Notes under the pieces: model-generated
Told to the model about the DNA's origin: nothing
The model's database searches: none
Seen by the model: only the letters and a program-made list of their open reading frames with translations
Shown: positions 1-8,291 of the stretch, piece by piece
Layout of the letters: the number at the start of each line of letters is the position of its first letter
Position numbering within the stretch: the stretch's first letter is position 1
Made by a program: the position numbers and the translations under genes
Source: Bacteroidales bacterium
GTDB lineage: Bacteria; Bacteroidota; Bacteroidia; Bacteroidales; UBA932
DNA length: 64,000 nt
Assembly (NCBI GenBank): GCA_017962235.1
Contig: JAGCVS010000012.1
Span: forward strand, 103,209 to 167,208
Direction of reading: 5' to 3'

Positions 1-460
1 GAGTCTTGCGGCCGTTAGCCTTGAGATTGTCCAGGATCTTGATGAAATCCTTGGTCTTGGGTGCGTCCAGTGCAAAAGGCTCAACCATGGTGATAGCCTC
101 CTCCTGTGCCTTGTAAGTGAAGGCGGAGTTGCGTGCAAGCTGTTTGAGCTTTTTGTTGAGTTTGAAACGATAATCGCGGGGCTGGGGACCGAAGATACGG
201 CCACCGCCTACGTAAGTACCGGACTTGATGCTACCGTGACGTGCACCGCCGCCGCCTTTCTGGCGACCCATCTTCTTGGTACTGTGAGCGATTTCGCTGC
301 GATCTTTGCTCTTGTGAGTTCCCTGACGCTGGTTTGCAAGGTACTGCTTCACGTCAAGATAAATAGCATGGTCGTTGGGCTCGATGGCGAAGATTGCGTC
401 ATCCAGAACGACTTCCTTACCGGAAGCGGAGCCGTCGATTTTGTAAACTGCCAGTTTCAT
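1..460 (-). CDS. rplD: 50S ribosomal protein L4, 5' part only (partial)
   Basis: L4 binds 23S rRNA early in 50S assembly and lines the exit tunnel. The visible 153 codons start [10 protein letters not shown] and carry the family core: the [14 protein letters not shown] loop that reaches into the tunnel, then [13 protein letters not shown]. The C-terminal part lies beyond the window edge. The ATG at 460 is 4 bp downstream of the rplC stop, as in the usual L3-L4 pair, so both are co-transcribed leftward. Identity is certain; whether L4 is also autoregulatory here cannot be seen. Confidence 0.97.
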   Translation of the reverse strand, partial: MKLAVYKIDGSASGKEVVLDDAIFAIEPNDHAIYLDVKQYLANQRQGTHKSKDRSEIAHSTKKMGRQKGGGGARHGSIKSGTYVGGGRIFGPQPRDYRFKLNKKLKQLARNSAFTYKAQEEAITMVEPFALDAPKTKDFIKILDNLKANGRKT

Positions 461-464
461 AACG

Positions 465-1085
465 TTAAGCCTCCAATGTTACATAAGAACCTTTAGCTCC
501 GGGAACAGAGCCTTTAACTACGATGAGATTGTTTTCAGGTATCACTTTGACAACCTGAAGGTTGAGAACTTTCACGCGGTCGCATCCCATGTGACCACCC
601 ATTCTCATACCGGGGAAGACACGGCTAGGCCAGGACGATGCACCCAGTGAACCGGGTTTGCGAAGCCTGTTGTGCTGACCGTGAGTCTGTCCGCCAACAC
701 CGGCGAATCCGTGGCGCTTGACTACGCCCTGGAAACCTCTACCCTTAGAGGTACCGGTAACGTCGACCCATTCTACAGATTCGAGATCTGCGACGGTGAT
801 GGTGTCTCCCAACTTGAGGGAATCAATGTCAAAAGACTTGAATTCCACCAATTTGCGCTTGGGAGTGGTTCCTGCCTTTTCAAAGTGGCCCTTAAGAGCC
901 TTGCTGGTGTGTTTCTCTGAGATTTCGTCATAGGCAAGCTGCACGGCGGCATAACCATCTTTCTCTACCGTACGAATTTGCGTAACAACACACGGACCAG
1001 CCTCAATTACGGTGCAAGGTACGTTCATACCGTTTGCATCGAATACGGAAGTCATTCCGACTTTCTTTCCAATTAATCCAGGCAT
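465..1085 (-). CDS. rplC: 50S ribosomal protein L3
   Basis: L3 is one of the first proteins to bind 23S rRNA and reaches the peptidyl-transferase centre. The 206-residue length is normal. The start [16 protein letters not shown] and the central [16 protein letters not shown] and [14 protein letters not shown] stretches are L3 signatures, including the Gln that is a methylation target in many species. It is the first gene of its transcript, with its own promoter (-7 box 1146-1153) and leader hairpin. rpsJ, which normally lies directly upstream of rplC, is absent here and lies at the other end of the window on the other strand. Confidence 0.98.
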   Translation of the reverse strand: MPGLIGKKVGMTSVFDANGMNVPCTVIEAGPCVVTQIRTVEKDGYAAVQLAYDEISEKHTSKALKGHFEKAGTTPKRKLVEFKSFDIDSLKLGDTITVADLESVEWVDVTGTSKGRGFQGVVKRHGFAGVGGQTHGQHNRLRKPGSLGASSWPSRVFPGMRMGGHMGCDRVKVLNLQVVKVIPENNLIVVKGSVPGAKGSYVTLEA

Positions 1086-1125
1086 TGTAGATAATTTGGT
1101 GTAAATAAATTAGTTGTAAAAGTTT

Positions 1126-1140
1126 CCGCATTTTTTGCGG
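1126..1140 (-). promoter_or_regulatory. Leader hairpin at the 5' end of the rplC transcript
   Basis: On the minus strand CCGCAAAAAATGCGG can fold as a 4-bp GC stem and begins about where transcription should start. Nearly the same segment (CCGCAAAAAAGCGG) follows the rpsL promoter at 60345-60358. Seen in sequence; a regulatory role is inferred. Confidence 0.5.
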
Positions 1141-1145
1141 GGCTG

Positions 1146-1175
1146 CAAAGATACAACTATTTTCCAAATTATCAA
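1146..1175 (-). promoter_or_regulatory. Promoter of rplC-rplD
   Basis: Minus-strand TATCTTTG (1153-1146) matches the Bacteroidota -7 element TAnnTTTG. A TTG -33 element lies at 1175-1173 with 19 nt between. The transcript would start near 1140, about 55 nt before the rplC ATG. Confidence 0.75.
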
Positions 1176-1186
1176 CATGTTTTTCA

Positions 1187-1222
1187 ACAAAAACAGCCAC
1201 CGGGGCAAATTCCCGGCGGCTG
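1187..1222 (-). terminator. Terminator of the starch operon
   Basis: An 11-bp GC-rich stem with one mismatch (arms 1194-1204 and 1212-1222) is followed on the minus strand by TTTTTGTTG. It lies about 20 nt beyond the last amylase stop and just upstream of the rplC promoter, separating the two units. Confidence 0.8.
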
Positions 1223-1243
1223 TTGTATCGGAACAGGGTATAC

Positions 1244-2572
1244 CTATTTATATAAGACAAGATATCCTGCGGCATCCAGCGGGGCCAGATAGGTGCCGGA
1301 GAGGGTTTCTCCGGTGAACAGGTTGGTGTACTCTCCATCCAGAGGGAGCGCCACGTGAGCGGCTTCCGTACCCATATTCACGGCCACAATCACACTGTTC
1401 TTGCCCTTTGTGCGGCTGAATGCGTATATCCCATCGCCGTTCTGGGGGATATCAAGGTATGAGCCGCCCCGTTCACCTGCAGCCAGGGCGGGGTTGTTGT
1501 GCTTGAGTTCCACCAGCTTCTTGAAGAAGTCTGTGAACCCGTTGTCGCTCCAGTCCTCTATGGGGTCCTTCTCAAAGAACTGCAGACGGCGGCTGAGACC
1601 GATCTCCTGCCCCGTGTAAACCAGCGGCTGGCTCTTGGGGAGGGTGAAGCAGAGCACTTCGCAGGCGTTTGCGCAGTCGCCCATACGCTCGAATTCGGTC
1701 CCCTGCCAGGAGTTCTCGTCGTGGTTGCTCGTAAAGGTCATGCGGTATGCGGATGCGGGATAATTCTGCTCGTCGCGCTGCAGATATGCGCGCAGCTCGG
1801 AGAAATCCTTCTGCCCGGCGGCGATATCGTTCAGCATGTGGTGCAGTTCCCACGCGTAGGTGGCGTCAAAGCAGCTGTCGGGATTGGCCAGGTTGGGGCG
1901 CTCCGCCTCTGCCAGGAAGTAGGCCTCGGGATAATCTGCGTTCAGGCCGGGCATCACGCTCTGCCAGAACTCCGCCGGCATCTCGCCCGCGGCATCGCAG
2001 CGGAAGCCGTCCACACCCTTGTCCAGCCAGAAGCGCATGCACTCTACCTGTGCCTCCCAGACCTCCTTGCAGTCGTAGTTCAGGCTGCGGGTGTCGGTCC
2101 AGTCATACTCCCAGGTGGCGTTGCCCAGCGAGTCGCGCTCGTAGAACTCCGCCGGCTTGGACTCCATCCAGATGTGGTCCGGAGCGGTCTGGTTTGCCAC
2201 CCAGTCCAGAATCACCTTGAAGCCCAGCTCGTGCGCTGCGGCCAGCAGGTTGTCAAAATCTTCCATGGTGCCGAATTCGGGGTTCACCTTGCAATAGTCG
2301 CTGATGGCGTAATATGAACCCAAGGTACCTTTGCGGCCCTCCACGCCAATCTGATACATGGGCATCAGCCAGAGGATGTCCACGCCAAGCTCTTTGAGGC
2401 GGGGCAGCTGTGCCTGAACGCCCGCAAAAGTCCCCTCCGGGGAGTACTGGCGGATGTTAACCTCATATATCACAGAGTTATAGGTCCACTCAGGATGGTG
2501 GGCAGCCTCCTGCTTGGGGGTGCAGGAGAAAAGTGCGGCGACGGCCGCGATAACGATGATTATCTTTTTCAT
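1244..2572 (-). CDS. GH13 alpha-amylase family lipoprotein
   Basis: Predicted alpha-glucan hydrolase at the cell surface or in the periplasm. Residues 1-17 are a lipoprotein signal (lipobox ending FSC at Cys17). GH13 regions are visible: region I DWVANQT (D123), region II GFRCDAAGE with nucleophile D193, region III FLAEAE with acid/base E222, and region IV TSNHDEN with H284 and D285. The usual His at the end of region I (DxVxNH) is Gln128. There is no inserted binding domain, and at 442 residues it is shorter than the SusG-like neighbour. It is the last gene of the operon, 9 bp downstream of the other GH13 gene. Exact specificity cannot be told from sequence. Confidence 0.9.
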   Translation of the reverse strand: MKKIIIVIAAVAALFSCTPKQEAAHHPEWTYNSVIYEVNIRQYSPEGTFAGVQAQLPRLKELGVDILWLMPMYQIGVEGRKGTLGSYYAISDYCKVNPEFGTMEDFDNLLAAAHELGFKVILDWVANQTAPDHIWMESKPAEFYERDSLGNATWEYDWTDTRSLNYDCKEVWEAQVECMRFWLDKGVDGFRCDAAGEMPAEFWQSVMPGLNADYPEAYFLAEAERPNLANPDSCFDATYAWELHHMLNDIAAGQKDFSELRAYLQRDEQNYPASAYRMTFTSNHDENSWQGTEFERMGDCANACEVLCFTLPKSQPLVYTGQEIGLSRRLQFFEKDPIEDWSDNGFTDFFKKLVELKHNNPALAAGERGGSYLDIPQNGDGIYAFSRTKGKNSVIVAVNMGTEAAHVALPLDGEYTNLFTGETLSGTYLAPLDAAGYLVLYK

Positions 2573-2581
2573 AATGATGAG

Positions 2582-4558
2582 TTATTGCATGAAAACTACC
2601 GACGATGAAGCACCAAGGGTCACGGCACTGCCGGCTACCTTGACATCACCCAGCGACACCACCTGGTTGTCCAGCTTGTCCCCGGAAAGGTCAAGGGTCT
2701 TCTCTTCGCTGCCCACGTTGTGCAGCACCAGCGCCTTTTCTCCGCTTGCGGCGGTCATGTACCATGCGGCGATGGTGTTGTCTGCGGTGTTGCCGTCGTT
2801 ATATTTTGGGTGTGCCGACATCTTGCCGGATGCCAGCGCCTTGCAGCTGTTGCGGGCCTTGGTCCACTTGAAATAGGTGTGCAACAGACTGCCGGCGTCT
2901 TCTTCCTGCTTCTTCACGGAGATGGAGTCGGTCACCAGGTCATAATCTATGTGTCCGCCAAGGTCGCCGGTGGCGGCGGTGGAGGATGTCTCCCACACGA
3001 TAGGGGTGCGCACCAGTTCGTCGCGCCCGCCTTCGTCACCGTCCTTGCCCCAGTAGCCCAGCTCCTCGCCCTGATAGATGTAGGGCTGGCCCTCTGCGCT
3101 CAGCAGGAACGCCGCGGCCTGTTTGAGTTTGGCGGCGTCGCGTCCCAACACAGTTGCGGCGCGGGTTTCGTCGTGGTTGGTGAGCTTGGTGGCGGCAATC
3201 GCGTCGCTGCGCTGTGCGGTATAGGCCCGCCTGTAGGCGGTCAGATCCTTGCAGAAATAGCAGCCGATGCGCTGGTTCAGCACCCATCTGAGCCGCTCCC
3301 AGAAGTCGAACTCGAAGTTGGCGGGGAGCGCTTTATAATACTGCGCCACCGAGTTGGCGTCCATCCAACACTCGGCAACCATGTAGAAGTCTCCAGAATG
3401 GGTCTTACGGTAAGTGGCGTTGCAGCGGTCGTACCACTTCTTGAGGAAAGTCACGTTGTTGGCGTTGTTGAAGGAGTTCATGCCCCCGTATATGTGCTTC
3501 ACTGCATCCAGGCGAAGGCCGTCTATCCCCAGCCCGATCCACTTGTCCACGGTTGTGGCGAGGGCCTCGAATACGGCGCTTTTCTCAGCTTCTGAAGCAC
3601 TGCCGTAATTGATGTCGGGCATCCAGCTGCCAAACGCACCCATGTAATACACGGTCTTGGTGTTGACGTTGGAGAGCTCAAAACTATAGCGGCCGTTGCC
3701 GGTGAAGAAGATGTCGCCGCCGTCTGCGGCAAGGCTCATGGGAACCCCCTCTTTAAGGGTGGCGTCCTGCTCCCGGGCACCGAACTTGGAGCCGGCGTCC
3801 CAGTTGGAATACTTGCGTACAAGGATACCCGTTGTGCCGTTCACATCGGCCACGAGGCGATAGGTCCCGTTCCCCTTATCGGCAAACTTGACCTCCTTGC
3901 CTTCCTTGCCGACGGGCCACATCCAGAGGTTCCAGGAGGCGTTGCCGCTGGCAACGGCATCGATTGTGGAGCTGACAACCAGGCGCGGAGCACCGCCGGT
4001 GGTGGCGTGCCACTCCCCCTGGTTATAAGAATAACCGCTCAGCATAGGGTAGCTGCGCCACTGCGAAGAGGGATTGTCGCAGATGAAGAACCAGTCCCGG
4101 TACGGGCTGGACTCGGATGAGAGCGCATCTGTGAACCAGGGGTTCCCCTTGCCGGTGTGGTTCAGCACATAGTCCATGTAAATCTTGATATCCTTGGCAT
4201 GGGCGGCGTCTATAAGGGCCTTGAAATCGGCTTCGGTGCCGTATTTGGGGTTGACGGCGGCATAATCCGTAACATCGTATCCGTGATACGAATCGGCGGG
4301 GTGGGCGGGGGAGAGCCAGATAGCCGATACGCCCAGTGCATCCAGATAATCCAGATGCTGGCGGATGCCGTTAAAATCGCCAATGCCGTCGCCGTCGCTG
4401 TCGGCAAAGCTGTATATCAGCAGCTGATATGTAATGTGGCCCTGTTTCTCGCCTGCGGCGTATATGGGGACGGAAATATCCTCATCGGGTATGGGTTGCT
4501 TTTCACAGGCGGCCGCAAGCAGCGGCAGCAGTGCCAAGGCCAAGAATAGTCTCTTCAT
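2582..4558 (-). CDS. SusG-like GH13 alpha-amylase lipoprotein with inserted carbohydrate-binding module
   Basis: Outer-membrane starch hydrolase candidate, like SusG. The signal peptide MKRLFLALALLPLLAAAC ends in a lipobox. A Ca-binding DSDGDGIGDF loop lies near residue 55. Catalytic regions are DYVLNHT (D129, N133, H134), GIDGLRLDAVKH (D351), VAEC (E396) and TNHDETR (D463). Between roughly 205 and 300 a beta-rich insert rich in Trp (WNLWMWP, SNWDAGSKF) interrupts the barrel, as the CBM58 insert does in SusG. The start at 4558 is chosen over 4564 because it begins the signal peptide cleanly and leaves about 18 nt after the predicted start site. It has its own promoter downstream of a hairpin. 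Confidence 0.9.
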   Translation of the reverse strand: MKRLFLALALLPLLAAACEKQPIPDEDISVPIYAAGEKQGHITYQLLIYSFADSDGDGIGDFNGIRQHLDYLDALGVSAIWLSPAHPADSYHGYDVTDYAAVNPKYGTEADFKALIDAAHAKDIKIYMDYVLNHTGKGNPWFTDALSSESSPYRDWFFICDNPSSQWRSYPMLSGYSYNQGEWHATTGGAPRLVVSSTIDAVASGNASWNLWMWPVGKEGKEVKFADKGNGTYRLVADVNGTTGILVRKYSNWDAGSKFGAREQDATLKEGVPMSLAADGGDIFFTGNGRYSFELSNVNTKTVYYMGAFGSWMPDINYGSASEAEKSAVFEALATTVDKWIGLGIDGLRLDAVKHIYGGMNSFNNANNVTFLKKWYDRCNATYRKTHSGDFYMVAECWMDANSVAQYYKALPANFEFDFWERLRWVLNQRIGCYFCKDLTAYRRAYTAQRSDAIAATKLTNHDETRAATVLGRDAAKLKQAAAFLLSAEGQPYIYQGEELGYWGKDGDEGGRDELVRTPIVWETSSTAATGDLGGHIDYDLVTDSISVKKQEEDAGSLLHTYFKWTKARNSCKALASGKMSAHPKYNDGNTADNTIAAWYMTAASGEKALVLHNVGSEEKTLDLSGDKLDNQVVSLGDVKVAGSAVTLGASSSVVFMQ

Positions 4559-4581
4559 ACACAAGTTTTTGCGTTAACTTC

Positions 4582-4612
4582 CAAAATTAGCACAAACCCC
4601 GCAAATATCAAA
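4582..4612 (-). promoter_or_regulatory. Internal promoter for the two GH13 genes
   Basis: Minus-strand TTTG (4612-4609), 19 nt, then TAATTTTG (4589-4582), a full match to the TAnnTTTG class. Transcription would begin near 4576. This lets the amylases be expressed separately from the uptake genes upstream. Confidence 0.65.
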
Positions 4613-4613
4613 G

Positions 4614-4645
4614 AAAAGAGCCCCGGATTATCACCCGGGGCTCTT
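4614..4645 (-). terminator. Hairpin terminator or attenuator after the SusE/F-like gene
   Basis: A 12-bp-class GC stem (AAGAGCCCCGG paired with CCGGGGCTCTT) is followed on the minus strand by TTTTCTTTG. It lies 20 nt after the SusE/F stop. It probably lowers read-through into the amylase genes, which have a promoter right after it. Confidence 0.8.
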
Positions 4646-4665
4646 CTTGCATTGAAGAATCTCAA

Positions 4666-6636
4666 TTATTTAACAGTGTAAACAATCGGGGTCTTCTTAA
4701 GGTCGTCACCGCTCTTGTTGCTCCAGCTGTAAACAGCGATTACGTCGCCGCTCTTAACCTGTGCGTCAGCGAGAGGGAGGCGAGCCTCAATCTCAACAAA
4801 GTCGTCGGCAATTGCACCGGCAAACGTGAAGCTGTTGAATACATCAGATGAAGGATATGCGCTGCCGCTTCCGATGTCAGTAGCAATTGCATTGGCATCA
4901 AACGGGAAGAAGTAGAGCCACATCTCGAGACCTTCAATCTCCTTAGCAACACCGGTAGCGGGGTTGTTGTCGGCATCGATATCATAGTAGATATAGCCGC
5001 CGCGGTTCCAGATAGCGGAACGGTTGTCACGCTTGCTGTAGAAGTAGATGTACTTGGAGTCGTTGGTCACTTTGAAGAGAGCGTATACGGGAGTCTCCTT
5101 TGTGCTGGCCACCTGATCGTTTACGTCAGCCCAGTCGCTCATGTCACCGTCGATGGTGATAGCGGCCACGAAGGGAGCGCCAACGGTTACGGTGCCTGCG
5201 TTGAAATCGATGACGATTTCCTTACCTTCCTCAACAGCTACTCTCTCCTGGTCATTGCCAGCACCACGGTAAGCGATCTTGCCGTCGAAGTATACGAACT
5301 CTGTCTTCCACCAGTCAATCCAGCCGTTACCGGTTGTAACACCTTCGATGGGTGCGGAAGGAGTCACCTTGGAAGCGAGACGTACAGCAGCGCTGTTGGC
5401 GGTGGTGGTAGCCTTGAATACCTTACCGTCAGCCTCGAACTTAACAACGTCAGGAGCGTTGAAGTCCCATGCATCTGCACCCCAAGCGTCGCCGATACCG
5501 TAAACTTCAGCGGGCATGATCTCTACGACCTTGTCGTTACCGTTTACGAATACGGTGTAGAAGCCGTCTTCCTCTACCCAGCAGTTGCCGTCGTGGATGG
5601 TGTAACCTACAGTGCCTTCACCGGTAAAGTCGCCGCTCCATTCCTTGAGAGCGCAGAACTTGAAGCCGTCTGCAGCATTGAAATAGCGGGTGCACCAGAA
5701 GTAGCCGGGAGCTGAAGGGATGCCGGAGAGCTCAACTATGCCCTCGCTGTTCCAGTCCCATCCACCCCACTGGTTACCGATCATATACATATGCTCGGGA
5801 GCGGTGATTTCGACTTCCTTAGCAAGGTCAATCTTGTAGGAGAAGCTGTTCTTCAAGTCGCCGGCAGCAAGTTTGAAAGTGAGGGAGATGTTGTACTCAC
5901 CAGGTTTTTCAACTACAAAGTTGTCTCCGCCGGGCATACTGTTCTGACCAAGGTTGGTATTAGCCTTGATCTCACCTTCACTGTCAAGGGTTATTTTCCA
6001 AGCTCCGCCGTAAGCGAATTTGAACTCAAGACCGTTTACCAGTGCAGCATTGTCAATGCTGAAAGTCATACCGTCGTTAGAAGGGGTTGTGGCAGCCATC
6101 TCGGTAAAGCCCCATCCGTTCATACCGCCGCGAACGCCAAAGTTTGCGGGAGCCACCAGAATCAGAGCGTTGTCGAGGTCGTTGTTCTTGTTGAGGTCAA
6201 GCACGATGTGATACAGACCGGTTTTTGCAACCTTCATCTTGGGAGCGTTTTCGCCAATCTCAAGTTTACCCTTGAGGATAGCTGTAGCAGGGTTGTCCTC
6301 ATAGATACCAGAGAGCTCTGCGGGGGTGAACTCTGCGAGAGTTGCACCGTAAAGAACCTGCTCGCCACCGGTAACCCATACCAGGGAGAACTCCTTGCCA
6401 CCCTCGAGAACGATATATTTCTCAAACATACCGTCGCGGAGAGTCTGATCCTTTTTCTCGTTGATACCGTTTGCCATACGGAGCACGTCACCAACCTTAT
6501 CAAAGCCGGTAGCATCGCCGTAAACGTAAACGCCGTCCTCTACGAGGTCGTCAAAGTTGACGGGATCTTTCTTGGGGCAGGCTGTCAGAATGAAAGCCAT
6601 TGCCACTGCGCAAATTGCGTAAAAGAATCTTTTCAT
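4666..6636 (-). CDS. SusE/SusF-like starch-binding lipoprotein with C-terminal CBM9/DOMON-like domain
   Basis: Surface glycan-binding protein. The lipoprotein signal ends LTAC (Cys20). Residues about 165-490 hold repeated Trp-rich beta domains with SusE/F-type features (NGWGF, GNQWGGWDW, GDAWGADAWDF, each followed by FKF or VRL strands). The last 160 residues differ: ITIDGDMSDWADV, then IYFY, then a GGYIYYDIDADNNP segment, as in CBM9 or DOMON-like modules. Total 656 residues, longer than SusE (about 390) and SusF (about 485). It follows susD by 53 bp and ends before a strong hairpin. The role is inferred from position and repeats; the ligand is not proven. Confidence 0.85.
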   Translation of the reverse strand: MKRFFYAICAVAMAFILTACPKKDPVNFDDLVEDGVYVYGDATGFDKVGDVLRMANGINEKKDQTLRDGMFEKYIVLEGGKEFSLVWVTGGEQVLYGATLAEFTPAELSGIYEDNPATAILKGKLEIGENAPKMKVAKTGLYHIVLDLNKNNDLDNALILVAPANFGVRGGMNGWGFTEMAATTPSNDGMTFSIDNAALVNGLEFKFAYGGAWKITLDSEGEIKANTNLGQNSMPGGDNFVVEKPGEYNISLTFKLAAGDLKNSFSYKIDLAKEVEITAPEHMYMIGNQWGGWDWNSEGIVELSGIPSAPGYFWCTRYFNAADGFKFCALKEWSGDFTGEGTVGYTIHDGNCWVEEDGFYTVFVNGNDKVVEIMPAEVYGIGDAWGADAWDFNAPDVVKFEADGKVFKATTTANSAAVRLASKVTPSAPIEGVTTGNGWIDWWKTEFVYFDGKIAYRGAGNDQERVAVEEGKEIVIDFNAGTVTVGAPFVAAITIDGDMSDWADVNDQVASTKETPVYALFKVTNDSKYIYFYSKRDNRSAIWNRGGYIYYDIDADNNPATGVAKEIEGLEMWLYFFPFDANAIATDIGSGSAYPSSDVFNSFTFAGAIADDFVEIEARLPLADAQVKSGDVIAVYSWSNKSGDDLKKTPIVYTVK

Positions 6637-6689
6637 TTTAAAAAACGATTGTTAAAAATGTTGATTGGTTAATATGATGATATTAGTTA

Positions 6690-8279
6690 TTAGTTGCCGT
6701 ATCCGGGATTCTGAGCGTAGACGCCGGGCGCGCCGTCCCTTACCCAGTTGGGGATGGGGAACAGCTGATGGTTCTTGTCGCTGGCATCCTTGAACTCCCA
6801 TGAGCCACCGTAAGTGCCAAAGCGGATCTGGTCGTCGCGGCGATGGCCCTCCCATGCAAGCTCGCGGCCGCGCTCATTGAGAAGCTCGGGCAGGGTGAGC
6901 TCTGCAGCGGTGTAGTCCTTCAGGCCTGCACGGCGGTGCACCTTGTTGACGCACTCCAGTGCCACATCGTCTGCAACACCGCCTTTGAGGCGCATGCGTG
7001 CCTCTGCCTTCATGAGCAGCACGTCTGCATAACGATAGATGGGGAAGTCGCTGTCTGCGTGGTGTGCGATGCCGTTCTCAAACTGGAATTTGATAAAGCG
7101 GGCGCCTTCGCAGGAGTTGGCGGCGGAGGGATCCTGTATGGTGGTAACATTAGGAGTGATAATAACCTGGAAGTGGCTGTCGGCATGGTCCCATTCAACA
7201 ACATCGCCGGTCCAGGATGCGCGGTTGTAAACCAGGGTCTTCCAGTCGGTGGTGGTGTTGTACACGGGGCCAACGAACCACTGGTTGCGGCGGATATCCT
7301 TCTCGTCGTAAAGATTGTAGAAAGATGCCAGGGTGCAGGGACCGTTCCAGCAGTCGGTGGTGAAACCGAACACATCGCGCATAGCGTAATGGTTGGTGAT
7401 CAGGTGGAACATGTTGCCGTTGGCATACACGGAGTCGAATACGATGGGGAAGATGATCTCCTTGTTGCTGGTGTTGTTGGTGGCAAATGTTGCGAAGTAG
7501 TCATCGTTGAGGTCATAGCCGTAGCCGCCTTCAATAATCTTGTCACAGTATTCTTCTGCCTTTGCCCACTCGGCCTTGCCGGTGTAGACCTCTGCGTTGA
7601 GGTAGAGCTTTGCCAGAATCATGTAAGCCACGGGACGGGTCATGGAGCCGTAGCGGACGGAGTTGTCCACCTTCTCTGCATTCTCCAGCAGTTCGGCCTC
7701 AATCCAGTCGTATACCTGCTTGCGGGTCTGTTGAACCACGTTGCCGTTCTCATCCACATGCTTGCCGTCGTCGATGTGTACGTTGCCGTATACATCCATG
7801 GCCAGCAGGTGATAGAACGCGCGCAGGATCTTGGCCTCTGCCAGACCTGCCTTGGCAGCATCGGAGTAAGTTGATTCGTCTTCGCCTGCAATGGAGTGGA
7901 TGTTGTCAATCACGGTGTTGCACTTGGTTACACCGCCGTATGCAAAGCTCCAGCCGTTGTTGATGTCGCGGGTGTCGCTCTCCCAGGTGTGGGTGTGCAT
8001 CTTGATGGGGACGCCGTTGTCGTACCAGTCGGTACCGCGGGTGGGGATTACAACCTCGTCAGAGGTGTATTCCTGGAGGCTCCAGAAGCCCTCACGATAT
8101 ACATAGCCGTATTCGCCGGCCAGCTGTGAGTATGCGTTTGCAATCAGTGTAGAGAACTGAGCGGGAGTCTTGAAGTAGTCTTCCTTGCGGACATCTGTAT
8201 AAACTTCCGGAGAAAGGTCGGTGCAGGCAACGGCTGCGAAGCCGAGCAGTGCTATTGCAATATTGAATATCTTTTTCAT
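6690..8279 (-). CDS. SusD-like outer-membrane starch-binding lipoprotein
   Basis: SusD proteins sit as a lid over the SusC barrel and capture glycan. The signal ends FAAVAC (Cys19), then TDLSPEVYTDVRKEDYFKT, the usual SusD opening. TPR-like helices follow and the C terminus has the RGRELAWEGHRRDDQIRFG motif found across the RagB/SusD family. The 529 residues are typical. It lies 12 bp downstream of susC in the same operon. The linked amylases and glucanotransferase point to an alpha-glucan ligand. Confidence 0.95.
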   Translation of the reverse strand: MKKIFNIAIALLGFAAVACTDLSPEVYTDVRKEDYFKTPAQFSTLIANAYSQLAGEYGYVYREGFWSLQEYTSDEVVIPTRGTDWYDNGVPIKMHTHTWESDTRDINNGWSFAYGGVTKCNTVIDNIHSIAGEDESTYSDAAKAGLAEAKILRAFYHLLAMDVYGNVHIDDGKHVDENGNVVQQTRKQVYDWIEAELLENAEKVDNSVRYGSMTRPVAYMILAKLYLNAEVYTGKAEWAKAEEYCDKIIEGGYGYDLNDDYFATFATNNTSNKEIIFPIVFDSVYANGNMFHLITNHYAMRDVFGFTTDCWNGPCTLASFYNLYDEKDIRRNQWFVGPVYNTTTDWKTLVYNRASWTGDVVEWDHADSHFQVIITPNVTTIQDPSAANSCEGARFIKFQFENGIAHHADSDFPIYRYADVLLMKAEARMRLKGGVADDVALECVNKVHRRAGLKDYTAAELTLPELLNERGRELAWEGHRRDDQIRFGTYGGSWEFKDASDKNHQLFPIPNWVRDGAPGVYAQNPGYGN

Positions 8280-8291
8280 ACGCTCTTTACT

